The notes under the pieces are model-generated. The model saw nothing but the letters and a program-made list of their open reading frames with translations, searched no databases and had not been told where the DNA came from. This document shows, piece after piece, positions 37,860-46,059 of a stretch of DNA of 46,059 nucleotides. The translations under genes were made by a program, and so were the position numbers. The DNA lies in NCBI RefSeq assembly GCF_902489635.1, contig NZ_CABUAN010000015.1, forward strand, positions 1 to 46,059, given 5' to 3'. This DNA comes from an uncultured Porphyromonas sp. Lineage in GTDB: Bacteria > Bacteroidota > Bacteroidia > Bacteroidales > Porphyromonadaceae. Each line of letters begins with the position of its first letter. The first letter of the stretch is position 1.

Positions 37860-40745
37860 TTATTTATTTAGTTCATCGATGAGCTCTGGAGTGCAGGCAC
37901 AAAAAGCTGGGATCAGGTTGCGGTCGCCAAAGCCGTTGTCTATGCGAGACACATTGACCCAAAACTTATTGTCCTCAAGGTAGGGTAGTGCGAAGGCTGC
38001 CTGCTGACGTGTGTAAGCGTGATGCCACTCGTCGGCACAGACCTCGTACTGCGGGTGTGGTGCGTTCTTGATGACGTTGTCCTCTGCGTCAGCCTTGCCC
38101 GAAGCGATATCTTGAGCCTCTTGGTAGATCTGATTCATCACAGCGACAAAGCGGTCTAGCTCAGCCTTGCTTTCGCTTTCGGTCGGCTCGATCATGAGCG
38201 TGCCGTGAACGGGGAAGGAAACCGTCGGAGCGTGATAGCCGAAGTCCATCAGGCGCTTAGAGATGTCTCCCTCGTCGACGCCTGCCTGAGCCTTGACGCC
38301 ACGACAGTCGAGGATCATCTCGTGTCCGACGAAGCCACGGTCGCCCGTATAGACAACACCGTAGTTGTCGTGGAAGCGTGCCTTCAGATAGTTGGCATTG
38401 AGGATCGCCATAGCGGTAGCCTGACGCAAGCCTTCGTAGCCTAGGAGGCGAATGTAAGCGTAGGTGATCACAAAGACTCCAGCACTACCGAAGGGTGCTG
38501 CCGATACTTGGTTTGTAGCATCAGACCAGCGCTCCACATGCTTGGGTAGATAGGGTACCAAGTGCTCAGTGACACAGATCGGACCGACACCAGGACCGCC
38601 ACCACCGTGCGGGATCGCAAAGGTCTTGTGTAGGTTCAGGTGGCAGACGTCAGCTCCCATATAGCCGGGGTTGGTCCAGCCTACCTGCGCATTGAGGTTG
38701 GCACCGTCCATATAGACCTGTCCGCCGATCTCGTGGATGCGGTCGATGATGGTGCGGATATTGCTCTCGAAGATGCCGTGCGTACTCGGATAGGTGATCA
38801 TGATGGCTGCGATACGATCCTTGTACTGCTCGGTGAGCTCCATAAAGTGATCCATATCGATATCGCCATTGTCGGCCGTGCGGATGGTGATCGTGTCAAA
38901 GCCTGCCTGTACAGCACTCGCGGGGTTGGTGCCGTGTGCAGAGGCGGGTAGGATGACGAGGTCACGAGCACCCTGACCGGTAGCCTGTAGATAGCTACGT
39001 ATGACGCGCAGACCGGTGTACTCACCAGCAGCTCCTGAGTTGGGCTGGAGCGAAGCACCCTTCATACCCGTAATCTCGCAGAGGAGAGCGGACAGATTGC
39101 GTATCATCTCTAGGTAGCCCTCGACCTGATCATCGGGAGCGTAGGGATGGATATTGGCAAACTGTGGATTGCTCAGCTGTGCTACCTCCGAAGCAGCATT
39201 GAGCTTCATGGTGCAGGAGCCTAGCGAAATCATAGACTGAGCCAGTGAGATATCCTTGCGGTCTAGTCGCTTGATGTAGCGCATCAGCTCGGTCTCGGAG
39301 TGATACTTCTGAAAGGTGTCATACTGCAGGAAGTCACTCTGGCGAGCGAACTTCTTGTCGAAGTAAACCTTCGTCTCATTGACCTCAACGCCCTCGATGT
39401 CGCCCTCTTTGCCCTGGAGCTGTGCGAAGATGTAGAGGAGTACGGACAGGTCGCTCTCGAGTGTGGTCTCATCGATGCTGATGCCGACGTGACGACCATC
39501 CTCGTAGTAGCGTAGGTTGACCTGGCAGTCGAGGGCGATTTCACGGAGCTTCTCGGCAGCGAGTCCCTCGGGTAGCTCGATGTATAGAGTGTCGAAGAAG
39601 TTGTCGTTGAGCTGCTTGTAGCCCATCGCCTCAAGTTGCTCTGCTAGATAACCTGCATAAGCATGGATGCGGTGAGCGATGTTACGTAGCCCCTCGGGAC
39701 CATGGTAAACAGCGTAGAAGCCGCTCATCGTAGCGAGCAGAGCCTGTGCTGTACAGATGTTGCTAGTAGCACGCTCACGCTTGATGTGCTGCTCGCGTGT
39801 CTGTAGCGCTAGACGATAGGCGGGACGACCGTAGGTGTCCTTGGAGATACCGATGATACGTCCAGGGATGGTGCGCTTATAGTCCATCGTAGAGGCTAGA
39901 TAGCCGGCACTAGGACCGCCGAAGTACATGGGGATACCGAAGCGCTGTGCAGATCCGAAGACGATGTCTGCGCCCCACTCGCCTGGAGGTGTGAGGAGCA
40001 CGAGACTCATCAGGTCGGCGGCTACGGCTACACGTACACCCGCAGCCTTGGCACGCTCCATAAAGTCGTGGTAGCAGTGGATGCTACCCTTTTCGTCTGG
40101 GTACTGAATGATAGCTCCGAAGACCTTGTCTGTAAAGTCAAAGGTCTCGTAGTCGCCTACGACGATCTCCATACCTTGCTGGGGAACGCGTGTCTGGATG
40201 ACTGCCTGCGTAGAGGCAAAGACGCGCTTGTCGATGAAGAGCTGGTTGGCTTCGGCCTTCTTCTGCTCTCTAGACCGCTCGTTGTAAAGCATGAGGGCAG
40301 CCTCGGCGCCTGCGGTAGCTTCGTCAAGTAGCGAGCAGTTGGTCAGAGGCAGTCCTGTCAGATCTGTGATGATGGTCTGGAAGTTAAAGAGTGCCTCGAG
40401 ACGACCCTGCGATACCTCAGCCTGGTAAGGTGTGTAGCTGGTGTACCATACGGGATTCTCTAGGACATTGCGGATGATAGGCTGTGGAGTCACTGTATCA
40501 TACCAGCCCATACCGATGTATGAGGTGAAGATACGATTGCGAGATCCTAGCTCGAAGAGATGCTCGCTGAGCTCACGCTCAGTCATTGGCTCTGGTAGAT
40601 CGAGAGGCTTCTCGAGGAAGATGCCCTCGGGGTATACCTTGTGCATTAGCGCATCTACGCTGTCTACGCCGACGACCTGGAGCATCTCGGGCAGGTCAGC
40701 CTCGGAGATGCCTATGTGACGATAGGCAAAGTTTCTTGTATCCAT
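37860..40745 (-). CDS. gcvP: Glycine dehydrogenase (decarboxylating), P protein
   Basis: This 961-residue single-chain P protein of the glycine cleavage system decarboxylates glycine and passes the aminomethyl group to lipoyl GcvH. The pyridoxal-phosphate lysine is Lys707 in LNLHKTFAIPHGGGGPG. The glycine-rich loop after it and the N-terminal GVDSVDALM...ELGSRNRIFTSYIGMGWYDT are typical. GcvT and GcvH are not in the window. It sits 5 bases after the MBL hydrolase gene and 8 before mscL. No glycine riboswitch was seen upstream. Confidence 0.96.
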   Translation of the reverse strand: MDTRNFAYRHIGISEADLPEMLQVVGVDSVDALMHKVYPEGIFLEKPLDLPEPMTERELSEHLFELGSRNRIFTSYIGMGWYDTVTPQPIIRNVLENPVWYTSYTPYQAEVSQGRLEALFNFQTIITDLTGLPLTNCSLLDEATAGAEAALMLYNERSREQKKAEANQLFIDKRVFASTQAVIQTRVPQQGMEIVVGDYETFDFTDKVFGAIIQYPDEKGSIHCYHDFMERAKAAGVRVAVAADLMSLVLLTPPGEWGADIVFGSAQRFGIPMYFGGPSAGYLASTMDYKRTIPGRIIGISKDTYGRPAYRLALQTREQHIKRERATSNICTAQALLATMSGFYAVYHGPEGLRNIAHRIHAYAGYLAEQLEAMGYKQLNDNFFDTLYIELPEGLAAEKLREIALDCQVNLRYYEDGRHVGISIDETTLESDLSVLLYIFAQLQGKEGDIEGVEVNETKVYFDKKFARQSDFLQYDTFQKYHSETELMRYIKRLDRKDISLAQSMISLGSCTMKLNAASEVAQLSNPQFANIHPYAPDDQVEGYLEMIRNLSALLCEITGMKGASLQPNSGAAGEYTGLRVIRSYLQATGQGARDLVILPASAHGTNPASAVQAGFDTITIRTADNGDIDMDHFMELTEQYKDRIAAIMITYPSTHGIFESNIRTIIDRIHEIGGQVYMDGANLNAQVGWTNPGYMGADVCHLNLHKTFAIPHGGGGPGVGPICVTEHLVPYLPKHVERWSDATNQVSAAPFGSAGVFVITYAYIRLLGYEGLRQATAMAILNANYLKARFHDNYGVVYTGDRGFVGHEMILDCRGVKAQAGVDEGDISKRLMDFGYHAPTVSFPVHGTLMIEPTESESKAELDRFVAVMNQIYQEAQDIASGKADAEDNVIKNAPHPQYEVCADEWHHAYTRQQAAFALPYLEDNKFWVNVSRIDNGFGDRNLIPAFCACTPELIDELNK

Positions 40746-40750
40746 CTATT

Positions 40751-41404
40751 TTAGTTGATATAAGGGTTATTACTTTTTTCGTTGTATATGGTTGTGTGTG
40801 GTCCATGCCCTGGGTAGACGATGGTGTCGTCGGGCAGGGGACGCAGTTGGGTCTTGATACTATGGAGGAGTGTCTGGTAGTCTCCGCCTGGGAGGTCACT
40901 GCGACCGATGTCGCCTCGGAAGAGTACGTCGCCTGTGAAGACGATCCGCTCGCTCGGTAGGTAGTAAGCGACATGGCCTGCTGTATGTCCTGGCACGAAG
41001 AGATCGTAGATAGGTAGCTCGCCCAGTCGTAGCGGCTGGTCGCTCGGCAGTGGATGGATCTGAGAGAGATCGAAGGCCCCTTCTGGTACCTCGAATCCCC
41101 AAGCGCGCATCTGCGCCTCGGGAGAGACCGCCTGTGCTAGCTCGACAGGGTGTGCATAAGCTTTTGCCTCGGGGAAGGTCTGGAGTGCCCAGGGCAAGCC
41201 CCAGAGATGGTCGAAGTGCAGGTGCGTGAAGAGGAGCAGGTCTACGCTCAGCTCCCACTGCTTGATGCGCTGTGCGAGACGCTCTTGCTCGCTTGCGGTG
41301 GCGCATCCGCAGTCGATGATGGCTGCGTGACCATCGCTGGTCGAGAGAAGGTAAGTGTTTTCCTGTATGACGTTACATACGAATGTAGATACTTCGCAGT
41401 TCAT
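40751..41404 (-). CDS. MBL-fold metallo-hydrolase (glyoxalase II-like)
   Basis: This 217-residue metallo-beta-lactamase-fold hydrolase has the binuclear metal motif HLHFDH at residues 61-66, then VPGHTAGHVAYYL, FTGDVLFRGDIGRSDLPGG and VYPGHGPHTTIYNEKSNNPYI, the order found in glyoxalase II-like proteins. It probably hydrolyses a thioester or related bond; the real substrate is unknown. The start overlaps the rsmG stop as ATGA, so translation is coupled. Confidence 0.9.
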   Translation of the reverse strand: MNCEVSTFVCNVIQENTYLLSTSDGHAAIIDCGCATASEQERLAQRIKQWELSVDLLLFTHLHFDHLWGLPWALQTFPEAKAYAHPVELAQAVSPEAQMRAWGFEVPEGAFDLSQIHPLPSDQPLRLGELPIYDLFVPGHTAGHVAYYLPSERIVFTGDVLFRGDIGRSDLPGGDYQTLLHSIKTQLRPLPDDTIVYPGHGPHTTIYNEKSNNPYIN

Positions 41405-42087
41405 AGTCCTTTTCGGTTAGTTGGTTTGTCCTGCTTGGCGACATAGACGATCCATTTGTCCTGATAGTAGTCGGGGTAGTCAGCCAGTGTACTGATCGCG
41501 GTGAGCTGTGCGGGCACTCCTGCTTGCGTTATCTCCTCGCTGAGATCGCCGCCCTTGAGACAGTAGATGCCAGAGCGGGGAGCTTGTGAGCCTTGGAGCA
41601 TGTGCTGTGTGTACTCATAGAGACGTCCCAGAGGCATGGCAGCGCGTGACACGATGTAGTCGCAGTGGAGGTCGCAGCTCTCGACACGGGTGTGGTGCGT
41701 AGAGACATTGGTCAGGCCTATCTCGTCAGCGATGGACTGAGCTACGTGGAGCTTCTTGGCAATGCTGTCTATCAGCAGGAACTGATATTGAGGATATAGG
41801 ATAGCCAACGGGATGCTGGGGAAGCCACCGCCACAGCCCACGTCAGCAATGGTGTAGCTGGTCGGCTCGTGGGGCAGAAGCCACGCGAGTGCCAGTGAGT
41901 GCATCACGTGGTGCAGGTAGAGATTGTCTATGTCTCGCCGGGAGATGACGTTGATGCGTGCATTCCACTCTTTGTAGAGCGGATAGAGCGCGGTCAACTG
42001 CTGCTGGGCAGTTGGGGAGAGCGCAGGAAACTGCCTCAGGAGCCTATCCAATTGCTCCGTGGGGGTCGTGCTTGGTGTGGTGGGCAT
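41401..42087 (-). CDS. rsmG: 16S rRNA (guanine527-N7)-methyltransferase RsmG
   Basis: This 228-residue protein (start at 42087, MPTTPSTTP) has the SAM-binding motif IADVGCGGGFPSIPLAIL at residues ~80-97, preceded by WNARINVISRRDIDNLYLHHVMHSLA, the RsmG/GidB pattern. It methylates G527 of 16S rRNA. The frame could start 23 codons earlier, but that region includes the predicted promoter. It heads the operon rsmG-MBL-gcvP-mscL. Confidence 0.94.
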   Translation of the reverse strand: MPTTPSTTPTEQLDRLLRQFPALSPTAQQQLTALYPLYKEWNARINVISRRDIDNLYLHHVMHSLALAWLLPHEPTSYTIADVGCGGGFPSIPLAILYPQYQFLLIDSIAKKLHVAQSIADEIGLTNVSTHHTRVESCDLHCDYIVSRAAMPLGRLYEYTQHMLQGSQAPRSGIYCLKGGDLSEEITQAGVPAQLTAISTLADYPDYYQDKWIVYVAKQDKPTNRKGL

Positions 42088-42134
42088 CTCTACAAACGCA
42101 CAATTAATAGGGGGAGAAGCGTCATATCTCCCCA

Positions 42135-42142
42135 CAAATGTA
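42135..42142 (-). promoter_or_regulatory. Bacteroidota -7 box for the rsmG operon
   Basis: TACATTTG on the minus strand, 48 bases before the rsmG start, adjacent to the clpB terminator. Confidence 0.6.
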
Positions 42143-42150
42143 CGAAAAAA

Positions 42151-42182
42151 GAGCACAACCCACGGTGTAGTGAGTTGTGCTC
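42151..42182 (-). terminator. Terminator of clpB
   Basis: A perfect 9-bp stem GAGCACAAC/GTTGTGCTC with a 14-nt loop is followed on the minus strand by TTTTTTCG. Confidence 0.85.
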
Positions 42183-42242
42183 TTGATCTTTTCGTGCTGC
42201 TCTTCTACTAGAAGCCGCAGCAAAGTGTAGGGCGCTGTCTAG

Positions 42243-44837
42243 TTAGTCTACGAAGGTGAGCTGCTTGTCAGCCCCTACGTCTAGCGTAATAGGCTTCGTG
42301 CGCTCTACGGTGCCAGCAAGGAGTGCCTTCGAGAGCTCGTTGAGGACGAGACGCTGTATGACACGCTTGACAGGACGTGCGCCAAACTCGGGATCGTAGC
42401 CCCGCTCGGCTAGCAGGTCGATGGCGGCATCGCTGTAGTGGAGCGTTACGCCGTTCTCCTTGAGTGTACGAGCTACCTTGTCGAGCTGTAGACGTACGAT
42501 CTGAGCGATCTGAGGCTTAGTCAGCGGCGTGAAGACGATGGTCTCGTCGATACGGTTGACAAACTCAGGACGGATCGTCTGCTTGAGTAGCGTCTTGACC
42601 TCTTCCTCGGTGCGCTCGATGACCTCTTCGCGGTTCTGCTCGTCGATATGCTCGAAGTTGCGACGGATCAAGTCGGAGCCTAGGTTGCTGGTCATGATGA
42701 TGATCGTGTTCTTGAAGTTGACCACGTGCCCCTTGTTGTCCGTAAGCCTGCCATCGTCCAGTACTTGGAGGAGTAGGTTGAAGACGTCGGGGTGAGCCTT
42801 CTCAATCTCATCAAAGAGCACAACCGAGTATGGCTTGCGCCTGATAGCTTCGGTGAGTTGACCACCCTCGTCGTAACCGACGTAGCCGGGAGGTGCTCCT
42901 ATGAGTCGAGTCGCGCTAAACTTCTCCTGATACTCGCTCATATCGATACGAGTCATCATGTGCTCATCGTCAAAGAGACACTCAGCCAAAGCTCTGGCCA
43001 CCTCAGTCTTACCGACACCTGTCGTGCCGAGGAAGATAAAGGAGCCAATCGGTCTATTGGGGTCCTGCAAGCCGGCACGGCTACGACGCACCGCATCGGC
43101 AATAGCGGTGATCGCCTCCTCCTGACCGACAACACGCTTGTGCAGCTCGGTCTCTAGGTTGAGGAGCTTGTCGCGCTCGCTCATGAGCATACGGCTTACG
43201 GGGATACCAGTCCAGCGCGCTACGATGTCAGCGATATCTTCGGCTGTCACCTCTTCGGTGATTAGGGCGGTGCCAGATGCACGCTGCTCGGCAAGCTTCT
43301 TATTGATCTGAGCTATCTGATCATCGATCTCCTTGAGTCGTCCGTAGCGTAGCTCAGCCACACGACCGTAGTCGCCTAGTCGCTCCGCTTTGTCGGCCTC
43401 GATAGAGGTTTGCTCACGCTCTACCTTCAGCTGCTGTGCCTCATTGACTAGATCTTTCTCACCATGCCATTGAGCTGCCAGTGCATTGCGCTCCTCCTCT
43501 AGATCGGCTATCTGCTTGGAGAGAGCCGCCAGCTTAGGCTCGTCGTGCTCACGCTTGATCGCCTCACGCTCTATCTCTAGCTGCTTGATACGACGCTCTA
43601 GCTCGTCTAGTTCTTCGGGCATCGAGTCTATCTGGATGCGTAGTCGTGCAGCAGCCTCGTCCACGAGGTCGATCGCCTTGTCGGGGAGGAAGCGGTCGGT
43701 GATGTATCGCTCGCTCAGCTGTACAGCCGCTAGGATAGCATCATCTTGGATACGCACCTTGTGGTGGTTTTCGTACCGCTCCTTCAGACCTCTGAGGATA
43801 GAGATACTGCTCATCTCGTCTGGCTCGTCGACCATTACCATCTGGAAGCGACGCTCGAGAGCCTTGTCCTTCTCAAAGTACTTGCGGTACTCATCGAGGG
43901 TAGTGGCACCGATAGCCCGTAGCTCACCACGAGCGAGGGCCGGCTTGAGAATGTTTGCCGCGTCCATAGCACCTTGCGAAGCTCCCGCACCGACGAGTGT
44001 GTGGATCTCATCGATGAAGAGGATTACCTCACCATTGGAGGCGGTCACCTCGTTGACGACTGACTTGAGACGCTCCTCAAACTCTCCCTGATACTTTGCT
44101 CCTGCTATGAGAGCACCCATATCGAGTGAGTAGATGAGCTTGTCTTTGAGGTTCTCAGGCACGTCACCACGTATGACACGGTGCGCCAACCCCTCAGCGA
44201 TGGCGGTCTTACCGACACCCGGCTCACCGACGAGGATAGGGTTGTTTTTCGTACGGCGAGAGAGTATCTGTAGGACACGACGTATCTCCTCGTCACGACC
44301 TATGACCGGGTCTAGCTTGCCCTCACGAGCTCGCTCGCAAAGGTTGATAGCGTACTTGCCAAGGGCGTTATACTGCTGATCACTCGTGGCGGAGTCTACC
44401 TTGCGTCCCTTGCGCAGCTCACGGATAGCCGCCTCAGCGTCAGCGTAGGTCAAGCCTGCATCGAGGAGTAGCTGACGCGCATCGCTGGTCACCTTGAGAA
44501 GGGCTAGGAAGATATGCTCCACAGCTATGTATTGGTCACCCATCTCACTAGCTATCTGCTCGGACTGGGTGAGCACTTGGTTTGTCTGGTTAGAGAGGTA
44601 AGGCTCTCCGCCAGATACGTGAGGCAGACGCTCCAGTTGCTGTGCTACCGACTGCTCTATCTGGTGCATGTAAGCACCTGCCTTGGTAGCGACATACTCG
44701 ACGACGTCACGCCCCTCACGTAGCAGCGCATCTAGGAGGCATATAGGCTCTAGAGCCTGATGCTCCTGCTGACGCGCTTGGGCGATCATCGTTTGGATCA
44801 CCCGCTGCGATTTGATGGTGTACTTATCTATGTTCAT
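42243..44837 (-). CDS. clpB: ATP-dependent disaggregase ClpB
   Basis: This 864-residue AAA+ chaperone has an N-terminal Clp_N repeat region (residues ~5-145), NBD1 with Walker A GEPGVGKT at 204-211, the coiled-coil middle domain (~405-525, rich in E/K/R/L heptads), NBD2 with GTTGVGKTE near 603, and a C-terminal D2-small domain. The middle domain distinguishes it from ClpA/ClpC. It rescues aggregated proteins with DnaK and would work with the small heat shock protein at 16588. It is monocistronic. Confidence 0.96.
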   Translation of the reverse strand: MNIDKYTIKSQRVIQTMIAQARQQEHQALEPICLLDALLREGRDVVEYVATKAGAYMHQIEQSVAQQLERLPHVSGGEPYLSNQTNQVLTQSEQIASEMGDQYIAVEHIFLALLKVTSDARQLLLDAGLTYADAEAAIRELRKGRKVDSATSDQQYNALGKYAINLCERAREGKLDPVIGRDEEIRRVLQILSRRTKNNPILVGEPGVGKTAIAEGLAHRVIRGDVPENLKDKLIYSLDMGALIAGAKYQGEFEERLKSVVNEVTASNGEVILFIDEIHTLVGAGASQGAMDAANILKPALARGELRAIGATTLDEYRKYFEKDKALERRFQMVMVDEPDEMSSISILRGLKERYENHHKVRIQDDAILAAVQLSERYITDRFLPDKAIDLVDEAAARLRIQIDSMPEELDELERRIKQLEIEREAIKREHDEPKLAALSKQIADLEEERNALAAQWHGEKDLVNEAQQLKVEREQTSIEADKAERLGDYGRVAELRYGRLKEIDDQIAQINKKLAEQRASGTALITEEVTAEDIADIVARWTGIPVSRMLMSERDKLLNLETELHKRVVGQEEAITAIADAVRRSRAGLQDPNRPIGSFIFLGTTGVGKTEVARALAECLFDDEHMMTRIDMSEYQEKFSATRLIGAPPGYVGYDEGGQLTEAIRRKPYSVVLFDEIEKAHPDVFNLLLQVLDDGRLTDNKGHVVNFKNTIIIMTSNLGSDLIRRNFEHIDEQNREEVIERTEEEVKTLLKQTIRPEFVNRIDETIVFTPLTKPQIAQIVRLQLDKVARTLKENGVTLHYSDAAIDLLAERGYDPEFGARPVKRVIQRLVLNELSKALLAGTVERTKPITLDVGADKQLTFVD

Positions 44838-44926
44838 GTGTTTAAGGTTTGATTTTGACTACCTCAAGCAACTGATGTGCCAAAGGACAAAATGTCACGC
44901 ACTAGCATCTTTAGTTCATACAAAAG

Positions 44927-44961
44927 AAGAGAAGGCAAGCACATTTCGCTCACCTCCTCTT
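44927..44961 (-). terminator. Terminator of the right-hand Big_2 lipoprotein
   Basis: Stem AAGAGAAGG/CCTCCTCTT (one mismatch) with a 17-nt partly paired loop is followed on the minus strand by CTTTTG. It lies about 40 bases past the stop, in the clpB upstream region. Confidence 0.55.
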
Positions 44962-44998
44962 ACTATTATATATATATAAGGGTGTCTTGATTGGCAGC

Positions 44999-45919
44999 TT
45001 ACCTCTTCGGGGCCGTAGAAGTGGCAATCTGTAGTCTCAGCCCGAAGCCAGCCCCATCGGTAGCTGGCACAGACTGGATGCAAAGCCACAAGTCACCCTC
45101 GGGGTATCGGTCTCTACAATAAGCATGGAAGAGTGGCCCTTTTCTTTCATCCTTTGTCATACTAAAGTCGTCGGTAAAGCCGTACCCCTGAGCGATACTC
45201 TTGAGTAGGTCGTAAGCTTCGCTGTCTTTTTGGTACGCTTTGATGAGAATGTCTTCATTGGATAGATAGGCGGTGAAGAGTAGCAGGAAAGATCGATCCG
45301 TACGTCCAGGAGTGTATCTGTAAGCGATGCGCTTGATGTAGCGCATATCGGTATAATTACCTTTTTGACTCGGGGCAATAAAGGAGAGTGCGTAGGAAGA
45401 GCCCCCAGGCACCTTGCGATCATCTTCCAAGAGCCAGTCTTTAGCCTCGTTTGCCGCCTGTATCTCATCCTTGCGTTGCTCTATCTCCGCAAGGATTGGT
45501 ATGTAGATTGGGACAAATCGTCTGTCGGGGTCATCAGCTCCTATATATCTCTTGGCATCAATCTGGACAGCCGGCAAGACTTGGACAGAAACGGTGGCAC
45601 GAGCTTCGCCAGCAGCGATAGTTATAGTACAGTGCCCCTCAGCCACGGCGGTTACTAATCCTTGGCTGCTGACGGTGGCGACAGCCTCATTTGTTGACTG
45701 GTAGGTGTATCGCAGTGTCGCATCGGCGGGTGTCGCTGAGACGCTCAGCTGTGCACGCTTTCCTACCCGTAGTGAGAGCCTCTCGGGTGAGACGGAGAGC
45801 GTCGTGTGAGTAGGCTCCGTGGATGGGTTCGGCGTTGTGCCTGGCTCCTTGCGACAAGCTATGAGAGAGAGCGTCAGAGCTAGGAGTAAAACGTTTAATG
45901 GTAGTGTCTTGAAGAACAT
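44999..45919 (-). CDS. Big_2-domain lipoprotein
   Basis: This 306-residue lipoprotein has lipobox SLIAC with Cys22, then a Pro/Thr linker and a Big_2 Ig-like domain at residues ~40-118 (LSLRVGKRAQLSVSATPADATLRYTYQSTNEAVATVSSQGLVTAVAEGHCTITI). The C-terminal part is unassigned but shares a pattern with the lipoprotein at 3129-4343 (GFTDDFSMTKDERKGPLFHAY...GDLWLCIQ against GFSTLREETTTDGRRALYG...PEIFVLLY). The two are likely distant paralogues. Probable envelope or surface protein; no function assigned. It stands alone with its own promoter. Confidence 0.8.
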   Translation of the reverse strand: MFFKTLPLNVLLLALTLSLIACRKEPGTTPNPSTEPTHTTLSVSPERLSLRVGKRAQLSVSATPADATLRYTYQSTNEAVATVSSQGLVTAVAEGHCTITIAAGEARATVSVQVLPAVQIDAKRYIGADDPDRRFVPIYIPILAEIEQRKDEIQAANEAKDWLLEDDRKVPGGSSYALSFIAPSQKGNYTDMRYIKRIAYRYTPGRTDRSFLLLFTAYLSNEDILIKAYQKDSEAYDLLKSIAQGYGFTDDFSMTKDERKGPLFHAYCRDRYPEGDLWLCIQSVPATDGAGFGLRLQIATSTAPKR

Positions 45920-45965
45920 ATGGTTGGATCTTAGGGGGGTAGAGAGTCTTTTTGTCTAAGTGGTA

Positions 45966-45973
45966 CAAAGGTA
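45966..45973 (-). promoter_or_regulatory. Bacteroidota -7 box for the right-hand lipoprotein
   Basis: TACCTTTG on the minus strand, 47 bases before the ATG at 45919. The last ~85 bases of the window show no further feature. Confidence 0.6.
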
Positions 45974-46059
45974 GAAAAAACATGCCACTTGTCGCACTGT
46001 GCCCTCGTACATTCCACCCGCTAATGCAATTTCTCAAGAATGATGTTTTTGATAACTTC

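Noticed and set aside
40746..40800. Glycine riboswitch ahead of gcvP
   Set aside because: gcvP starts 5 bases after the MBL gene in an operon; no room for, and no sign of, an aptamer.

Overview
The window looks like chromosomal DNA from a Bacteroidota bacterium of the order Bacteroidales, most likely a Porphyromonas of moderate GC (closer to the P. asaccharolytica/uenonis type than to P. gingivalis). The reasons are TAnnTTTG -7 promoter boxes in place of sigma-70 boxes, few Shine-Dalgarno sequences, type IX secretion (T9SS) sorting domains, Bacteroidota-only families (DUF4270, DUF4857, DUF4876, DUF5683, DUF6850), and a TonB receptor with a carboxypeptidase-regulatory-like N-terminal domain. 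The genus is inference. I saw no rRNA, tRNA, CRISPR array or transposase gene. Nearly all genes are on the minus strand; only xseB and one lipoprotein are on the plus strand.

Layout. 1-286: tail of a dispersed repeat and the dcp terminator. 287-2752: divergent dcp (M3 peptidase) and xseB. 2753-4343: a Big_2 lipoprotein cassette bracketed by a 35-bp direct repeat of the 3' end of the next gene. 4410-8443: YitT - cyclophilin - RsmF-like rRNA methyltransferase - D-2-hydroxyacid dehydrogenase. 8588-13061: parA-parB-DUF5683-LysM lytic transglycosylase, then a hotdog thioesterase. 13062-17019: a rearranged, repeat-rich region with 16 heptamer repeats, a TGTAGGG-bounded element, a 22-bp-phased palindrome array, an hsp20 relic, a secreted protein that looks like a dead metalloprotease, a 174-bp MITE-like element, and intact hsp20. 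17163-24070: DUF4270 lipoprotein - nucleoside transporter - MlaE - MlaF - HlyD-type adaptor - two ABC ATPases, probably one transcription unit. 24071-24707: the best-preserved copy of the dispersed palindrome-array repeat. 24708-28576: OB-fold lipoprotein - PepSY membrane protein - ABC ATPase - permease - DUF4857. 28698-36906: TonB receptor - DUF4876 lipoprotein - DUF6850 barrel - T9SS-secreted propeller-like protein. 36907-37425: another repeat copy. 37426-42087: rsmG - MBL hydrolase - gcvP - mscL. 42243-45919: clpB and a second Big_2 lipoprotein.

How it fits together. Conserved blocks (parAB, rsmG/gcvP/mscL, clpB, rsmF) alternate with envelope and uptake modules. The two adjacent operons at 24.7-36.9 kb together look like a TonB-linked nutrient or metal acquisition locus: receptor, surface proteins and a second barrel at the outer membrane; PepSY protein and ABC exporter-type pair at the inner membrane. 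The substrate cannot be read from sequence. The most unusual signals are (i) a dispersed composite repeat whose core is an array of ~16-bp imperfect palindromes on a strict 22-bp period, next to 7-bp tandem repeats; (ii) two accessory secreted-protein genes each inserted between an intact gene and a duplicated copy of that gene's 3' end; and (iii) a family of small palindromic elements, GAG(A/C)CTGTTG...CAACAGTCTC, two of which still show apparent target-site duplications.
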